Shown here: positions 9,581 through 19,175 of the stretch, piece after piece
Position numbering within the stretch: position 1 is the stretch's first letter
How the letters are laid out: every line of letters begins with the position of its first letter
NCBI RefSeq assembly: GCF_902706185.1
Contig: NZ_CACSJM010000048.1
Span: 1 to 38,563, forward strand
Length of the DNA: 38,563 bases
Origin: Roseomonas sp. 18066
Lineage (GTDB): Bacteria; Pseudomonadota; Alphaproteobacteria; Acetobacterales; Acetobacteraceae
Reading direction: 5' to 3'
Notes under the pieces: generated by a model
The model's input: the letters and a program-made list of their open reading frames with translations, nothing else
Database searches by the model: none
What the model was told of the DNA's origin: nothing
Position numbers and translations under genes: made by a program

Positions 9581-9721
9581 TTTGGTGTTCAGGGTGTTCC
9601 TGCCTTCATCGGGCAGGGGCGCCAACCGTGTCGCTCGCCTTGCCGGATTCGCCCCGGCTCGGCTTGTCGCCCCCCTCGCGGGGTTGCTTTCAGCTGTGGC
9701 CTCAGGCCGAAAGGGTGGCAG

Positions 9722-11230
9722 GTGCTTCGCATGGAGAATGAGCTCGGCACTCCCTCCGCCACGATCGGCCCCGAGAACGGCCAGGTCGCGGAAGCCTGGG
9801 CCCGCATCCGCGGCCGCCTGCGCGAGGAAGTTGGCGAGGTCGAGTATCGCAGCTGGCTGCGCCAGATGACCCTCGCCGCCATTGAAGGCGAAGAGGCGGT
9901 CATCCTGCTGCCCACGCGCTTCCTGCGCGACTGGGTGCGCAGCCATTACGGCGATCGCCTGCGCAGCCTGTGGTCGGGGGAAAGCCTCGGCGTCCGCCGC
10001 GTCGACATCCGCGTGGCCCCCGACAGCCGCCCGCTGGAGGCGCCCGATGCGGCGACCCCGGGCAGCCTGTCGGCCGGTGGTCTCGCCGAAGGTGGCCTGG
10101 CCGGCGCCGCCCCCGCGCCGCGCGCCACCCAGGCGACCCTGGCCCTGGCCGAGCCCGCCAGCTCGCCGCCGCGCGGCGCCGAGTCGCGCAGCGATGCCCG
10201 GTCCGACTGGGCCGCGCCGCTGGATCCGCGCTTCACCTTCGACAGCTTCGTCGTCGGCAAGCCGAACGAATTCGCCCATGCCTGCGCGCGCCGCGTCGCC
10301 GAGAAGCCGGCCAGCCCCGGCTTCAACCCGCTGTTCCTCTATGGCGGCGTCGGCCTGGGCAAGACCCATCTGATGCACTCGATCGCCTGGGCCATCAGCT
10401 TCGGCGGCCAGCGCAACGTCGCCTATATGTCGGCCGAGAAGTTCATGTACCGCTTCATCGCCGCGCTGCGCTCGCAGAGCACGATGGAGTTCAAGGAAAG
10501 CCTGCGCTCGGTCGACGTGCTGATGATCGACGACCTGCAGTTCCTGATCGGCAAGGACAACACGCAGGAAGAGTTCTTCCACACCTTCAACGCGCTGGTG
10601 GATGCCGGGAAGCAGATCGTGGTCTCCGCCGACAAGTCGCCCAGCGACCTGTCCGGCCTGGAAGACCGCCTGCGCACGCGGCTCGGCTGCGGCATGGTGG
10701 CGGATATCCACGCCACCACCTACGAGCTGCGCATCTCCATCCTGCAGGCCAAGGCCCAGTCGGCCGAGGTCGAGGTGCCGTCGAAGGTGCTGGAGTTCCT
10801 GGCGCACAAGATCACCAGCAACGTCCGCGAGCTGGAAGGCGCGCTGAACCGGCTGATCGCGCATGCCAACCTGTTCGGCCGGCCGATCACGCTGGAATCG
10901 GCGCAGGAAGTGCTGCACGACATCCTGCGCGCCCATGACCGCCGCGTGACGATCGAAGAGATCCAGCGCAAGGTCGCCGAGCACTACAACATCCGCCTGA
11001 CCGACATGTCCTCGGCCCGCCGCGCCCGCAACGTGGCGCGTCCGCGGCAGGTGGCGATGTACCTGGCGAAGCAGCTGACCTCGCGCTCGCTGCCCGAGAT
11101 CGGCCGCCGATTCGGCAACCGCGACCACACGACCGTGATGCACGCCGTGTCCCGCGTCGCGGAGCTCATGCAGGCCGACAGCACCTTCGCCGAAGACGTC
11201 GAGCTGCTGCGGCGGATGCTGGAAAACTAA
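9722..11230 (+). CDS. dnaA: Chromosomal replication initiator DnaA
   Basis: AAA+ protein that binds DnaA boxes and melts the origin. It has 502 residues from the GTG at 9722; AAGGG 6 bases earlier supports this start, but the ATG at 9731 is also possible. Domain I (AWARIRGRLREEVGEVEYRSW, from about residue 25) is followed by an Ala/Pro-rich domain II linker (about 100-165). AAA+ domain III has Walker A GGVGLGKTH (about 208-216), Walker B VLMIDDLQFL and an arginine-finger region. C-terminal domain IV (about 430-490) has the DnaA signature GNRDHTTVMHAV. All key residues look intact. It is a single-gene unit between its own promoter and repeat copy B. Confidence 0.98.
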   Translation: MLRMENELGTPSATIGPENGQVAEAWARIRGRLREEVGEVEYRSWLRQMTLAAIEGEEAVILLPTRFLRDWVRSHYGDRLRSLWSGESLGVRRVDIRVAPDSRPLEAPDAATPGSLSAGGLAEGGLAGAAPAPRATQATLALAEPASSPPRGAESRSDARSDWAAPLDPRFTFDSFVVGKPNEFAHACARRVAEKPASPGFNPLFLYGGVGLGKTHLMHSIAWAISFGGQRNVAYMSAEKFMYRFIAALRSQSTMEFKESLRSVDVLMIDDLQFLIGKDNTQEEFFHTFNALVDAGKQIVVSADKSPSDLSGLEDRLRTRLGCGMVADIHATTYELRISILQAKAQSAEVEVPSKVLEFLAHKITSNVRELEGALNRLIAHANLFGRPITLESAQEVLHDILRAHDRRVTIEEIQRKVAEHYNIRLTDMSSARRARNVARPRQVAMYLAKQLTSRSLPEIGRRFGNRDHTTVMHAVSRVAELMQADSTFAEDVELLRRMLEN

Positions 11231-11249
11231 AGACAAGACAGGGAAAAGG

Positions 11250-11286
11250 CTGGGGGAATGAATTCCCCCAGACCCCCGTCTTTTTT
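11250..11286 (+). terminator. dnaA terminator (copy B left end)
   Basis: CTGGGGGAA/TTCCCCCAG forms a 9-bp stem, then ACCCCCGTC and six T (11281-11286). It begins 19 bases after the dnaA stop. Confidence 0.82.
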
Positions 11287-11441
11287 CTTTCAGACTGCCG
11301 TGTCCACGTGACAACAGGACGTGAAATGGCCAATCCGCAGCGCGACCTTCGAGGGCGCGCTGTTTTTGTATTCGCCGTCACGCAGTCATGCCCTGGTGCC
11401 CCCACCGTTGAAGCGCTGGTCAGCCAACGGCCGATGAACAG

Positions 11442-11489
11442 AAAAAAGAACGGGCGCGGCGCACTGCGCCGCGGGGGAATTCATTCCCC
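11442..11489 (-). terminator. MBL hydrolase terminator (copy B right end)
   Basis: On the minus strand the GGGGAA/TTCCCC stem is followed at once by the 9-bp GC stem at 11455-11473 and then by CCCGTTC and six T. The translation stop of the upstream gene falls in the loop of the first stem. Confidence 0.7.
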
Positions 11490-12512
11490 TCGCCTGCCCT
11501 CTGCCTTGCTGTATCTCGGCACTCCCCCTTCGCTTTTCCCCACGCGCCCCTCCGCCACCAGCCGGTTCAGATGCGCCAGGGTCTCGCCCAGGGCGAAGCC
11601 GACATGGCGGTCTTCCTGCACCCGCGGGAACAGCACGCGCGACGCCTCGAAGGCGGTCAGCGGCGTCGCGCAGGCGGCCTGCAGCGTGGCCAAGCGTTCG
11701 GCATGGTGCTCGGCCAGGCTGTCGATGCGGGCATGCAGGCTGCGGAACGGGTCGCCATGCGAGGGCAGCACCAGCGTCTCCGGCGGGATCGCCTTCAGCC
11801 GGGCGTTCGACTCGAGGAAGTCGCGCAGCGGGTCGGCCTGGGGCTCGGTGGCGCTGACGCCGATATAGGGGCTGATCCGCGGCAGGATCTGGTCGGCCGA
11901 GATCAGCACGCCCAGCGCCGGGCAATGCAGGCAGGCCATTTCCGGCGCATGGCCGCCGCCGGTCAGGACGCGCCAGTCATGCCCGCCGATGCGCAGCACG
12001 TCGTCCTGGGCGATGCGGCGGTAGCTGCGCGGCAGGGAGACGACGGCGCGGGCATAGAGCGGCCCCCTGCCCGCCAGGAAGGCCAGGAAGCCCTCCGGGG
12101 CGCCGGCGGCGCGGGCGAAGCCCAGCTGCTGCGCCGTCATGCCCTCGTCGGTGTCCAGGCCCAGGAAGCGCGCCGTCAGGTATTCGGTGCGCGGCATCAG
12201 CAGGGCCGCGCCATGCCGCTCGCAGACCCAGCCGGCGAAGCCCACATGGTCGGGGTGGAAATGCGTGGCCAGCAGCCGGGTCACCGGCCGGCCGTTCAGC
12301 GTCGCCTGCTGGATGCTGGTCCAATGCGCCAGCGTCTCCTCGCTGCGGGCGCCGGCATCGACGGCCAGCCAGGCGTCGCCATCCTCGATCAGCCATAGGT
12401 TGACGTGCCAGGGCGCGAAGCTGAGCGGCATGCGCACCCAGTGCAGCCCGGGCAGCAGCTCGAGCGACCGGCCGGGCTCGGGGGCGGGCGGGATCGGCGT
12501 GTCATCGGCCAT
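11481..12512 (-). CDS. MBL-fold metallohydrolase
   Basis: Zinc-dependent hydrolase of the metallo-beta-lactamase superfamily, glyoxalase II/LACTB2-like. The start at 12512 (MADDTPIPP) is supported by GAGGAA about 8 bases upstream, giving 343 residues. The metal site is complete: THFHPDH (residues 83-89), the His of GGGHAPEM, the Asp of LISADQIL, and the His of [10 protein letters not shown]-terminal helical domain of about 100 residues, with [19 protein letters not shown], resembles the winged-helix tail of LACTB2 relatives. The last residues (KAEGRRGE, then TGA) run into repeat copy B, whose hairpin supplies the stop. The substrate cannot be named. It is divergent from coaA. Confidence 0.88.
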   Translation of the reverse strand: MADDTPIPPAPEPGRSLELLPGLHWVRMPLSFAPWHVNLWLIEDGDAWLAVDAGARSEETLAHWTSIQQATLNGRPVTRLLATHFHPDHVGFAGWVCERHGAALLMPRTEYLTARFLGLDTDEGMTAQQLGFARAAGAPEGFLAFLAGRGPLYARAVVSLPRSYRRIAQDDVLRIGGHDWRVLTGGGHAPEMACLHCPALGVLISADQILPRISPYIGVSATEPQADPLRDFLESNARLKAIPPETLVLPSHGDPFRSLHARIDSLAEHHAERLATLQAACATPLTAFEASRVLFPRVQEDRHVGFALGETLAHLNRLVAEGRVGKSEGGVPRYSKAEGRRGE

Positions 12513-12658
12513 GCGGCGTTCCTCGGTCGGCTTCTTCCGGGGCAGTCTTGGCCCGGAAGACGGCGCTGCCAAGCCAGGGACTCTTCGCATCGCAGCAAAG
12601 CGGTGCCAGGATCGCGGCAATGCAGGGCCCCCAAGCCGGGCCAACCAGGAAACGCCGC

Positions 12659-13627
12659 ATGCCCCAGCCCCGTGTCGAGACCAGCCTGCCGCCGCGCGAC
12701 GGGGAAAGCGGTCCGGCAGCCTATCGCGTCTTTGACCGGGCCGAATGGGCGGCGCTGCGCGCCAGCACGCCGCTGTCGCTCTCGGCCGAGGACCTGGAAG
12801 GACTGCGCGGCCTGACCGACCGGCTGTCGCTGGAGGAGGTGGCGGAGGTCTTCCTGCCGCTGTCGCGCCTGCTGAACCTGCAGGTGGCCGCGGCGCGCTC
12901 GCTTGGCGTGGTGCAGGACACCTTCCTCGGCCGCCAGGTGCCGCCGCCGCCCTATATCATCGGCATCGCCGGCAGCGTGGCCGTGGGCAAGAGCACCTTC
13001 GCCCGCGTGCTGCAGGCGATCCTGGCGCGCTGGCCGGACCACCCCAGCGTGGCGCTGATCACCACCGACGGCTTCCTGTACCCGACCCGGGTGCTGGAGG
13101 CGCGCGGCCTGATGGGGCGCAAGGGATTCCCGGAAAGCTACGACCTGCGCAAGATGATCGGCTTCCTCAGCGCGGTGAAGGCGGGGGAGGAGGTGGTCTC
13201 GGCCCCGGTCTACTCGCACCTGACCTATGACATCGTGCCGGGCCAGAAGCAGATCGTCCGCCGCCCGGACATCCTGATCTTCGAGGGGCTGAACGTGCTG
13301 CAGACGGCGGCCGGCGCCCCGCTGCTGGCCTCCGACTTCTTCGACTTCTCGGTCTATGTCGACGCGGCGGAGGAGGATATCGCGCGCTGGTACCTGGAGC
13401 GCTTCCTGCTGCTGCAGCGCACCGCCTTCCAGCAGCCGCGCTCCTATTTCCACCGCTACAAGGACCTGCCGCTGGACGAGGCGACGGCGGTGGCGCAGCG
13501 CATCTGGCGCGAGATCAACCTGCGCAACCTGGATGAGAACATCCTGCCGACGCGCGAGCGGGCGCGGATGGTGCTGCGCAAGGGCGCCGACCACCGGGCG
13601 CAGGAGATCTGGCTGCGGCGGATGTGA
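12659..13627 (+). CDS. coaA: Pantothenate kinase, type I
   Basis: Phosphorylates pantothenate with ATP in the first step of coenzyme A synthesis; cytoplasmic dimer, normally inhibited by CoA. The ATG at 12659 gives 322 residues, close to the usual 316. AGGA precedes it by about 9 bases; the frame stays open upstream but without family sequence. The P-loop [12 protein letters not shown] is at about residues 101-112. TDGFLYP, the segment [13 protein letters not shown], and the FEGLNVLQ and YFHRY motifs are those of bacterial CoaA. The next step of the pathway, CoaBC, is encoded 21 kb away in the same window. A bidirectional terminator follows. Confidence 0.96.
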   Translation: MPQPRVETSLPPRDGESGPAAYRVFDRAEWAALRASTPLSLSAEDLEGLRGLTDRLSLEEVAEVFLPLSRLLNLQVAAARSLGVVQDTFLGRQVPPPPYIIGIAGSVAVGKSTFARVLQAILARWPDHPSVALITTDGFLYPTRVLEARGLMGRKGFPESYDLRKMIGFLSAVKAGEEVVSAPVYSHLTYDIVPGQKQIVRRPDILIFEGLNVLQTAAGAPLLASDFFDFSVYVDAAEEDIARWYLERFLLLQRTAFQQPRSYFHRYKDLPLDEATAVAQRIWREINLRNLDENILPTRERARMVLRKGADHRAQEIWLRRM

Positions 13628-13660
13628 GCCCGGCGCGCGATCGCCCGCCCAGACGGCCAC

Positions 13661-13690
13661 AAAAAAACCCGCCTCACGGCGGGTTTCTTG
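13661..13690. terminator. Bidirectional terminator between coaA and tRNA-Ala
   Basis: AAACCCGCC (13665-13673) pairs with GGCGGGTTT (13678-13686) around TCAC. The plus strand ends in TTTCTT and the minus strand in seven T, so it can end coaA on one strand and the tRNA transcript on the other. Confidence 0.88.
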
Positions 13691-13701
13691 ATCAGCGAGG
13701 G

Positions 13702-13777
<76 letters not shown>

Positions 13778-13795
13778 ACACTCGTTGGTGCCGGG

Positions 13796-13824
13796 CTTAT
13801 CCCCGACGCGAAGGATCAAGTCAA
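13796..13824 (-). promoter_or_regulatory. Promoter of tRNA-Ala
   Basis: On the minus strand TTGACT (13819-13824) and GATAAG (13796-13801) are 17 bases apart. The -10 ends 18 bases before the tRNA, which leaves a short leader for RNase P to remove. Confidence 0.75.
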
Positions 13825-13885
13825 GGGGTGCTTGCCGTGGCCCGCGCGGCTTCGTATCTGAAGGCCTCACGCTCAGGGGATGGCG

Positions 13886-14179
13886 ATGTACGCGGTGTTC
13901 TGGTTCGTCGATCAGGCGATCAATCTGTATGTCTGGGCGTTGATCATCGCCGCGGTCTTCAGCCTTCTGGTGTCGTTCAACGTGCTCGACACGCGCAACC
14001 GCTTCGTCTGGGCGGTGGGCGACTTCCTCTACAAGGTGACCGAGCCGGCGCTGCGGCCGATTCGCAACCTGCTGCCGAATCTCGGCGGCATCGACATCTC
14101 GCCGATGATCCTGATCCTGCTGCTCTACGCGCTGCGGATCTTCCTCTGGACCACGGTCTGGCCGCTGGTCGGCGGCTGA
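13886..14179 (+). CDS. yggT: YggT family membrane protein
   Basis: Small inner-membrane protein of 97 residues with two long hydrophobic segments (about 3-30 and 70-95) around a cytoplasmic loop carrying TEPALRPIRNLLPNLGGIDISP, the family hallmark. The family is linked to osmotic or ion stress tolerance and, in some bacteria, to division-site proteins; its biochemical role is not known. AGGGG sits 6 bases before the ATG at 13886, and an in-frame ATG at 13880 would leave no spacing. It is followed one base later by yggU, a very common pairing. Confidence 0.9.
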   Translation: MYAVFWFVDQAINLYVWALIIAAVFSLLVSFNVLDTRNRFVWAVGDFLYKVTEPALRPIRNLLPNLGGIDISPMILILLLYALRIFLWTTVWPLVGG

Positions 14180-14180
14180 C

Positions 14181-14489
14181 ATGATCCTGCCGGCCTGGCG
14201 GGCGGTGGAGGGGGGCGTGGAGCTGCGCGTGAAGGCGCAGCCCAAGGCCCGCCGCGCCGGGCTGCTGGGCTGGATGGACGGCGCCGACGGCCCGCGGCTG
14301 AAGCTGGCGGTGCATGCGGCGCCGGAGGATGGCCGGGCGAACCGCGCCATCTGCGCCCTGCTGGCCACGCTGCTGCATGTCCCCCCTTCCGCCATCGCGG
14401 TGGTGCAGGGGGCGGCAGCGCGGGAAAAGACCTGCCGCATCGCGGGCGACCCCGCCCGCCTGGCCGAGCAACTGGAGACCCTGGCATGA
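14181..14489 (+). CDS. yggU: DUF167 (YggU) family protein
   Basis: A conserved cytoplasmic protein of 102 residues with no firmly known function. The pattern [15 protein letters not shown], the central [18 protein letters not shown] and the end [11 protein letters not shown] are diagnostic. It starts one base after yggT ends, and its last codons overlap the folD start by four bases (ATGA), so the three genes are probably co-translated. Confidence 0.9.
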   Translation: MILPAWRAVEGGVELRVKAQPKARRAGLLGWMDGADGPRLKLAVHAAPEDGRANRAICALLATLLHVPPSAIAVVQGAAAREKTCRIAGDPARLAEQLETLA

Positions 14490-15331
14490 CCACCGCCAGC
14501 ATCATCGACGGCAAGGAAGTCGCAGCAGGGCTGCGCGCCCGCATCGCCGCGCGCGTGGCCACCCTGCCCTTCACCCCCGGCCTGCGGGTGGTGCGGGTCG
14601 GCGACGACCCCGCCAGCGGCGTCTATGTCCGCAACAAGGACAAGGCGGCGAAGCAGGCGGGGCTCGACAGCGCGACGCTGCAGCTGCCCGAGACCACCAC
14701 CGAGGCCGAGCTGCTGGCCGTGGTGCGCCAGCTGAACGACGACCCCGCGGTCGACGCCATCCTGGTGCAGCTGCCGCTGCCGCGGCAGATCCGCGCCGAG
14801 ACGGTGCTGGAGACCATCGACCCGGCCAAGGATGTCGACGGCTTCCACGCCGTCAATGCCGGCCGCCTGGCCACCGGCCAGGCCGGGCTGGTGCCCTGCA
14901 CGCCGAAGGGCGTCATGCATCTGCTGGCCGCCGCCGGCACCGCCATCGCCGGGGCGCGCGCCGTGGTGCTGGGGCGGTCCAACATCGTCGGCAAGCCGAT
15001 GGCGGCACTCCTGCTCGCCGCCGACGCCACGGTGACGGTGGTGCATTCGCGCACCCGCGACCTCGCCAGCGAATGCCGCCGGGCCGAGATCCTGGTCGCC
15101 GCCGTCGGCCGGCCGGAAATGGTCAAGGGCGACTGGATCGCCGAGGGCGCCACCGTGATCGATGTCGGCATCAACCGGCTGCCGGATGGCCGGCTGGTCG
15201 GCGATGTCGACTTCGCGGCCGCCAGCCAGCGGGCCGCTGCCATCACCCCGGTGCCGGGCGGCGTCGGGCCGATGACCATCGCCTGCCTGATCGAGAACAC
15301 CGTCGACGCGGCCGTGGCCCGCCGCGGCTGA
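14486..15331 (+). CDS. folD: Bifunctional methylenetetrahydrofolate dehydrogenase/cyclohydrolase
   Basis: Converts 5,10-methylene-THF to 10-formyl-THF through methenyl-THF using NADP+, supplying one-carbon units for purines and formyl-Met. It has 281 residues. Y47 and K51/K53 in [13 protein letters not shown] match the catalytic Tyr and Lys of the family. [24 protein letters not shown], the cofactor motif [14 protein letters not shown] and [11 protein letters not shown] are all present. Length is normal. It is translationally coupled to yggU and followed after 16 bases by a VOC gene. Confidence 0.97.
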   Translation: MTTASIIDGKEVAAGLRARIAARVATLPFTPGLRVVRVGDDPASGVYVRNKDKAAKQAGLDSATLQLPETTTEAELLAVVRQLNDDPAVDAILVQLPLPRQIRAETVLETIDPAKDVDGFHAVNAGRLATGQAGLVPCTPKGVMHLLAAAGTAIAGARAVVLGRSNIVGKPMAALLLAADATVTVVHSRTRDLASECRRAEILVAAVGRPEMVKGDWIAEGATVIDVGINRLPDGRLVGDVDFAAASQRAAAITPVPGGVGPMTIACLIENTVDAAVARRG

Positions 15332-15347
15332 GCCGGGAGAGACGCCG

Positions 15348-15743
15348 ATGCTGTCGCATCTCTGCCTCGGCATCGGCGATTTCGACCGCGCCTTTTCCTT
15401 CTATGCCCCGCTGATGGAACTGCTCGGCCATCGGCTGCGCTTCAAGGACGCCCAGAAGCCCTGGGCAGCCTGGCAGCCGGCGGGGGACGACCGGCCGCTG
15501 CTGCTGATCGGCGCACCCTTCGACGGCGGGCTGGCGACGCCGGGCAATGGCGCCATGGTCGCGCTGCTGGCGCCCGACCGCGCCACGGTCGATGCCGGGC
15601 ATGCGCTGGCGCTGCGGCAGGGCGGGGCCTGCGAGGGGCCGCCCGGGCTGCGGCCGCAGTATCACCCGGACTATTACGGCGCCTATTTCCGCGACCCGGA
15701 CGGCAACAAGCTGTGCCTGGTCTGCCATCGGGCCGAAGGCTAG
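15348..15743 (+). CDS. VOC (glyoxalase/bleomycin resistance) family protein
   Basis: One small vicinal-oxygen-chelate protein, 131 residues. LSHLCLGIGDFDRAFSFY is the first beta-alpha unit with a metal His, and YYGAYFRDPDGNKLCLVCH is the closing unit, where family members carry the Glu ligand. Here the residue in that place (KLCLV) is not an obvious Glu, so metal binding is uncertain. Such proteins act as dimers in glyoxalase, dioxygenase or drug-binding roles; no specific function can be given. It is probably at the end of the yggT-yggU-folD unit. Confidence 0.82.
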   Translation: MLSHLCLGIGDFDRAFSFYAPLMELLGHRLRFKDAQKPWAAWQPAGDDRPLLLIGAPFDGGLATPGNGAMVALLAPDRATVDAGHALALRQGGACEGPPGLRPQYHPDYYGAYFRDPDGNKLCLVCHRAEG

Positions 15744-15875
15744 CCGCGGAACGTCATCGCGCCTTCGTCGAAGCGTCACGCGGGTGACGCCTGCAGCGCG
15801 TAAGCGGCGCGCCGTCGTGGGTGGCGGCCCCTCCTGCTGCCTGCGACGACTCCGAAGAACGAGAGAGACGCAAGA

Positions 15876-16700
15876 ATGACCGATCACCCGAGGCCGGTGC
15901 TGGGTGCCGCCCTGATGCTCGAGGGCCTGCAGCAGCACCGCGGCTGGATCCTGGAGAAGCAGCGCGACCTGGAGATCCAGGACTTCTTCAAGGCCGAGGT
16001 GCTGGACGGCGACTGGCAGCCGCTGGCCGGGCAGGTGCGGCGGGCGCTGGACGGCCATTCGGGCCGCATCGGCATCCATGGCCCCTTCTGGGGCTTCAAG
16101 ATCGACACGCATGACCCCGCGGTGCGCGCCGTGGTGACGCGCCGCCTGCTGCAGGGGCTGGAGGTCTGCGAGGCGCTGCGGGCCACGCAGATGGTGGTGC
16201 ATTCGCCCTTCACCACCTGGGACCAGAACAACCTGGACGCCTTCCCGCACGCCCGCGAGCAGCTGCAGGAGCGGGTGCACCAGACGCTGGGCCCCGTGGT
16301 GAAGCGGGCCGAGGCGATCGGCTGCGAGCTGGTCATCGAGAATATCGAGGACAAGGAGCCGCGCGACCGCATCGGCCTGGCCGCGTCCTTCGACAGCGCC
16401 GCGGTGCAGGTGTCGCTCGACACCGGCCACGCCCACTACGCGCATGTCAGCACCGGCGCGCCGCCGGTCGATTTCCACATCCACCTGGCCGGCGATGCGC
16501 TGCGGCATGTCCATCTGTAGGACACCGACGGCCATGCCGACCGGCACTGGGCGCCGGGCGAGGGCACCATCCTGTGGCCCAGCGTCTTCGCCGCCGTGGC
16601 GGCGCTGAAGGTGAAGCCCCGCCTGATCCTGGAGCTGCGCGACCATCGCAAGCTGCCGCAGGCGGCGGCGCATCTGGTCGGCCTGGGCCTGGCCGATTGA
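15876..16700 (+). pseudogene. Sugar phosphate isomerase/epimerase-like TIM barrel gene with in-frame amber codon
   Basis: The frame is open from ATG 15876 to TAG 16518-16520 (214 residues) and continues without a shift to TGA 16698-16700 for 60 more sense codons. It belongs to the xylose isomerase-like TIM barrel (AP endonuclease 2) superfamily: GIHGPFWGFKID, VVHSPFTTW, the metal Glu in VIENIEDK, and Asp/His in SLDTGHAHYAH. After the stop the reading DTDGHADRHWAPGEG and LILELRDH is clearly the rest of the family, including the last metal Glu. The stop replaces the residue before DTDG, often Gln in relatives, so one CAG to TAG change explains it. The short product would lack the last barrel strands. 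A sequencing error or amber suppression are the alternatives. The 130-base gap upstream suggests its own promoter. Confidence 0.85.
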
Positions 16701-16709
16701 TGTCGGGGT

Positions 16710-16760
16710 CCGGGGGGACACGGTCCCCCCGGCGGGGGTCCAGGGGGCTGCGCCCCCTGG
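16710..16760. terminator. Double GC hairpin between the isomerase gene and maeB
   Basis: CCGGGGGGAC/GTCCCCCCGG (16710-16732) and CCAGGGGGC/GCCCCCTGG (16740-16760) stand in the convergent gap. Only a short pyrimidine stretch follows on the plus strand. It is a different design from the GAATGAATTC family elsewhere in the window. Confidence 0.7.
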
Positions 16761-16769
16761 CCTGTCTTC

Positions 16770-19073
16770 TCAATCCTCGCGCGTCACCGCCGCATGCGCC
16801 GCGAAGACCGCCATGTCGAGGATCTGCCCGACCGAGCTGCCCATGTTGACGATCTGCACCGGCTTCGACAGGCCCACCATCAGCGGCCCGATGGTGGTGG
16901 CGCTGGTCAGGTGCGGCACCGCCTTGGTCAGGATATGGGCGGCGTGCAGCCCCGGCATGACCAGCACGTTCGCCGGCCCGGTCAGCCGGCAGAACGGGTA
17001 GAGCGCCCGCAGCTGCGGGTTCAGCGCCACGTCGGCGGCCATTTCCCCGTCATACTGGAAGTCGACCGTCTGCGCGTCGAGCAGCTTCACCGCGTCCCGC
17101 ACCGGGCCGGTGATGGTGCCGCCCGGATCGCCGAAGGTGGAGAAGGACAGGAAGGCCACGCGCGGCTCCAGCCCCAGGCGGCGGGCCTCGGCCGCCGACT
17201 GGATGGCGATGGAGGCCAGCGTCGCCGCGTCCGGCCGCTCATGGATGGCGGTGTCGGCCACCAGCACGGTGCCGGAGCGCCGCGCCAGCATCAGCGTCAG
17301 GCCGAACAGCACCGTCTCCGGCGCCGGGTCGATCGCCGTCATGACGCCTTCCAGCGTCACGCTGGTCGAGCGGGTGATGCCGGAGACCATGGCATCGGCG
17401 TCGCCCAGCGCCACCATGCAGGCGGCGAAGGCGTTGCGGTCCTGGTTGGCCAGGCGCTGGCAGTCGCGGAACAGCAGCCCCTTCCTCTGGCCGCGCTCAT
17501 ACAGGTACTCGGCGTAGCGGGTGTTCTTGTCGGAGACGCGGGCATTGTGGATCTCGATGCCTTCCGGCAGCGGGATGCCCAGCGCCGCGACCTTGGCCAT
17601 CACCCGGTCCTCGCGCCCGACCAGCACGGGGATGCCATAGCCCGCGTTGCGGAAGGCGATGGCGGCGCGGATCACCTTCTCCTCCTCGCCCTCGGCGAAG
17701 ACCACCTTCTTCGGGTTGGCGCGGACCCGCTCGGTGATGGTCTCCAGCGCCGAGGCGCCGGCATCCAGCCGCCCGGCGAGCTCCCGGGTGTAGCGGCGCA
17801 GGTCGAGGATCGGCTTGCGCGCCACGCCGCTCTCCATCGCCGCCTTGGCGACGGCGGGCGAGACGCGGGCGATCAGCCGCGGGTCGAAGGCATGCGGGAT
17901 GATGTAGTCGGGGCCGAAGCGCAGGCCCTTGCCGCCGCCGGCGCCGGCGACCTCCTCCGGCACATCCTCGCGCGCCAGCATGGCCAGCGCCTCGGCGGCG
18001 GCCACCTTCATCGCGTCGTTGATGGTGCTGGCGCGGACATCGAGCGCGCCGCGGAAGATGAAGGGGAAGCCCAGGACGTTGTTGACCTGGTTCGGATAGT
18101 CGCTGCGGCCGGTGGCGATGATCACGTCGGGCCGGGCGGCGCGCGCCTCGTCCGGGGTGATCTCCGGGTCCGGATTGGCCATGGCGAAGATGATCGGGTT
18201 CTTCGCCATCGACTTGATCATGTCGCCGGTGACGGCGCCCTTGACCGACAGGCCGAAGAAGGCGTCGGCGCCGTCCAGCGCCTGGACCAGGGTGCGGCGA
18301 TCGGTGGTGACGGCATGCGCCGACTTCCACTGGTTCATCCCCTCCGTGCGGCCGCGCCACAGCACGCCCTTGGTGTCGCACATCAGGATGTTCTCGGGCC
18401 GCATGCCCATGACCTTGACCAGCTCGGCGCAGGCGATGGCGGCAGAGCCTGCGCCATTGATGACGAGCTTGGTCTCGGACAGCGCGCGCCCGGTCAGGTG
18501 GCAGGCGTTGATCAGCCCGGCGGCGGCGACGATGGCGGTGCCGTGCTGGTCATCGTGGAAGACCGGGATGTCCATCAGCTCGCGCAGGCGCTGCTCGATG
18601 ACGAAGCATTCCGGCGCCTTGATGTCCTCGAGGTTGATGCCGCCGAAGGACGGGCTGAGATAGCGCACCGCATTGACGAACTGGTCGACATCCTCGGTGT
18701 CGATGCAGAGGTCGATGGAATCGACATCGGCGAAGCGCTTGAACAGCGCCGCCTTGCCTTCCATCACCGGCTTGCCGGCCAGGGCGCCGAGATTGCCCAG
18801 CCCCAGCACCGCGGTGCCGTTGGAGACCACGGCGACCATGTTGCCCTTGGCCGTATAGTCATAGGCCAGGGACGGGTCGCGGTGGATGTGCAGGCAGGGC
18901 TCGGCCACGCCGGGGGAATAGGCCAGGCTGAGGTCGCGCGCCGTGGTCAGCGGCTTGGTGAGGCGGATCTCCAGCTTGCCCGGCTTGCCTTCGGCATGCA
19001 GGGCGAGCGCCTCCTCGGCCGTGATGCGGGCGGTGCGCGTGTCGCCCACCGGAGATTTCTTCGCGTCGTCCAT
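16770..19073 (-). CDS. maeB: NADP-dependent malic enzyme with phosphotransacetylase-like domain
   Basis: Oxidatively decarboxylates malate to pyruvate with NADP+, yielding NADPH for anabolism. It has 767 residues, the large MaeB form. The N-terminal malic domain has [39 protein letters not shown], the metal-binding EDIKAPECF and [11 protein letters not shown], and the Rossmann motif [13 protein letters not shown] (about 195-207). From about residue 440 there is a phosphotransacetylase-like domain ([14 protein letters not shown] to the [15 protein letters not shown] region). This domain is usually not catalytic in MaeB and mediates oligomerisation and acetyl-CoA regulation. It stands alone on the minus strand. 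Confidence 0.96.
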   Translation of the reverse strand: MDDAKKSPVGDTRTARITAEEALALHAEGKPGKLEIRLTKPLTTARDLSLAYSPGVAEPCLHIHRDPSLAYDYTAKGNMVAVVSNGTAVLGLGNLGALAGKPVMEGKAALFKRFADVDSIDLCIDTEDVDQFVNAVRYLSPSFGGINLEDIKAPECFVIEQRLRELMDIPVFHDDQHGTAIVAAAGLINACHLTGRALSETKLVINGAGSAAIACAELVKVMGMRPENILMCDTKGVLWRGRTEGMNQWKSAHAVTTDRRTLVQALDGADAFFGLSVKGAVTGDMIKSMAKNPIIFAMANPDPEITPDEARAARPDVIIATGRSDYPNQVNNVLGFPFIFRGALDVRASTINDAMKVAAAEALAMLAREDVPEEVAGAGGGKGLRFGPDYIIPHAFDPRLIARVSPAVAKAAMESGVARKPILDLRRYTRELAGRLDAGASALETITERVRANPKKVVFAEGEEEKVIRAAIAFRNAGYGIPVLVGREDRVMAKVAALGIPLPEGIEIHNARVSDKNTRYAEYLYERGQRKGLLFRDCQRLANQDRNAFAACMVALGDADAMVSGITRSTSVTLEGVMTAIDPAPETVLFGLTLMLARRSGTVLVADTAIHERPDAATLASIAIQSAAEARRLGLEPRVAFLSFSTFGDPGGTITGPVRDAVKLLDAQTVDFQYDGEMAADVALNPQLRALYPFCRLTGPANVLVMPGLHAAHILTKAVPHLTSATTIGPLMVGLSKPVQIVNMGSSVGQILDMAVFAAHAAVTRED

Positions 19074-19136
19074 CGCTCACAGCTCCCGTGCTTCAGCCCC
19101 TTTATGTCGGCAGGCGCGCGCCGGGGAAAGGCAGCC

Positions 19137-19154
19137 GCTTCGCAACTGCGAAGC
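19137..19154 (-). terminator. Hairpin after the smr-HTH pair
   Basis: GCTTCGCA and TGCGAAGC form an 8-bp stem 22 bases after the HTH gene stop on the minus strand, followed by a weak pyrimidine stretch (CTGCCTTTCC). It may end that transcript upstream of the maeB promoter. Confidence 0.45.
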
Positions 19155-19175
19155 CGGACCTGGCCGGGCCGCGCC

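Larger units (their letters stand above)
11250..11489 (+). repeat. Composite intergenic repeat, copy B
   Basis: Same architecture and orientation as copy A, between the convergent dnaA and MBL hydrolase genes. The left block reads CAGACTGCCGTGTCCACGTG like copy A. The central hairpin is the strongest of the three: CAGCGCG pairs with CGCGCTG around an inner CCT/AGG and is followed by TTTTTGT (11338-11369). The right end carries an extra perfect stem CGCGGCGCA/TGCGCCGCG (11455-11473) between the A-run and the GGGGAATTCATTCCCC core. The MBL gene stop codon lies inside that core. Confidence 0.88.

Noticed and set aside
9345..9721. Replication origin next to dnaA
   Set aside because: No cluster of DnaA boxes and no strong AT-rich unwinding stretch were found.
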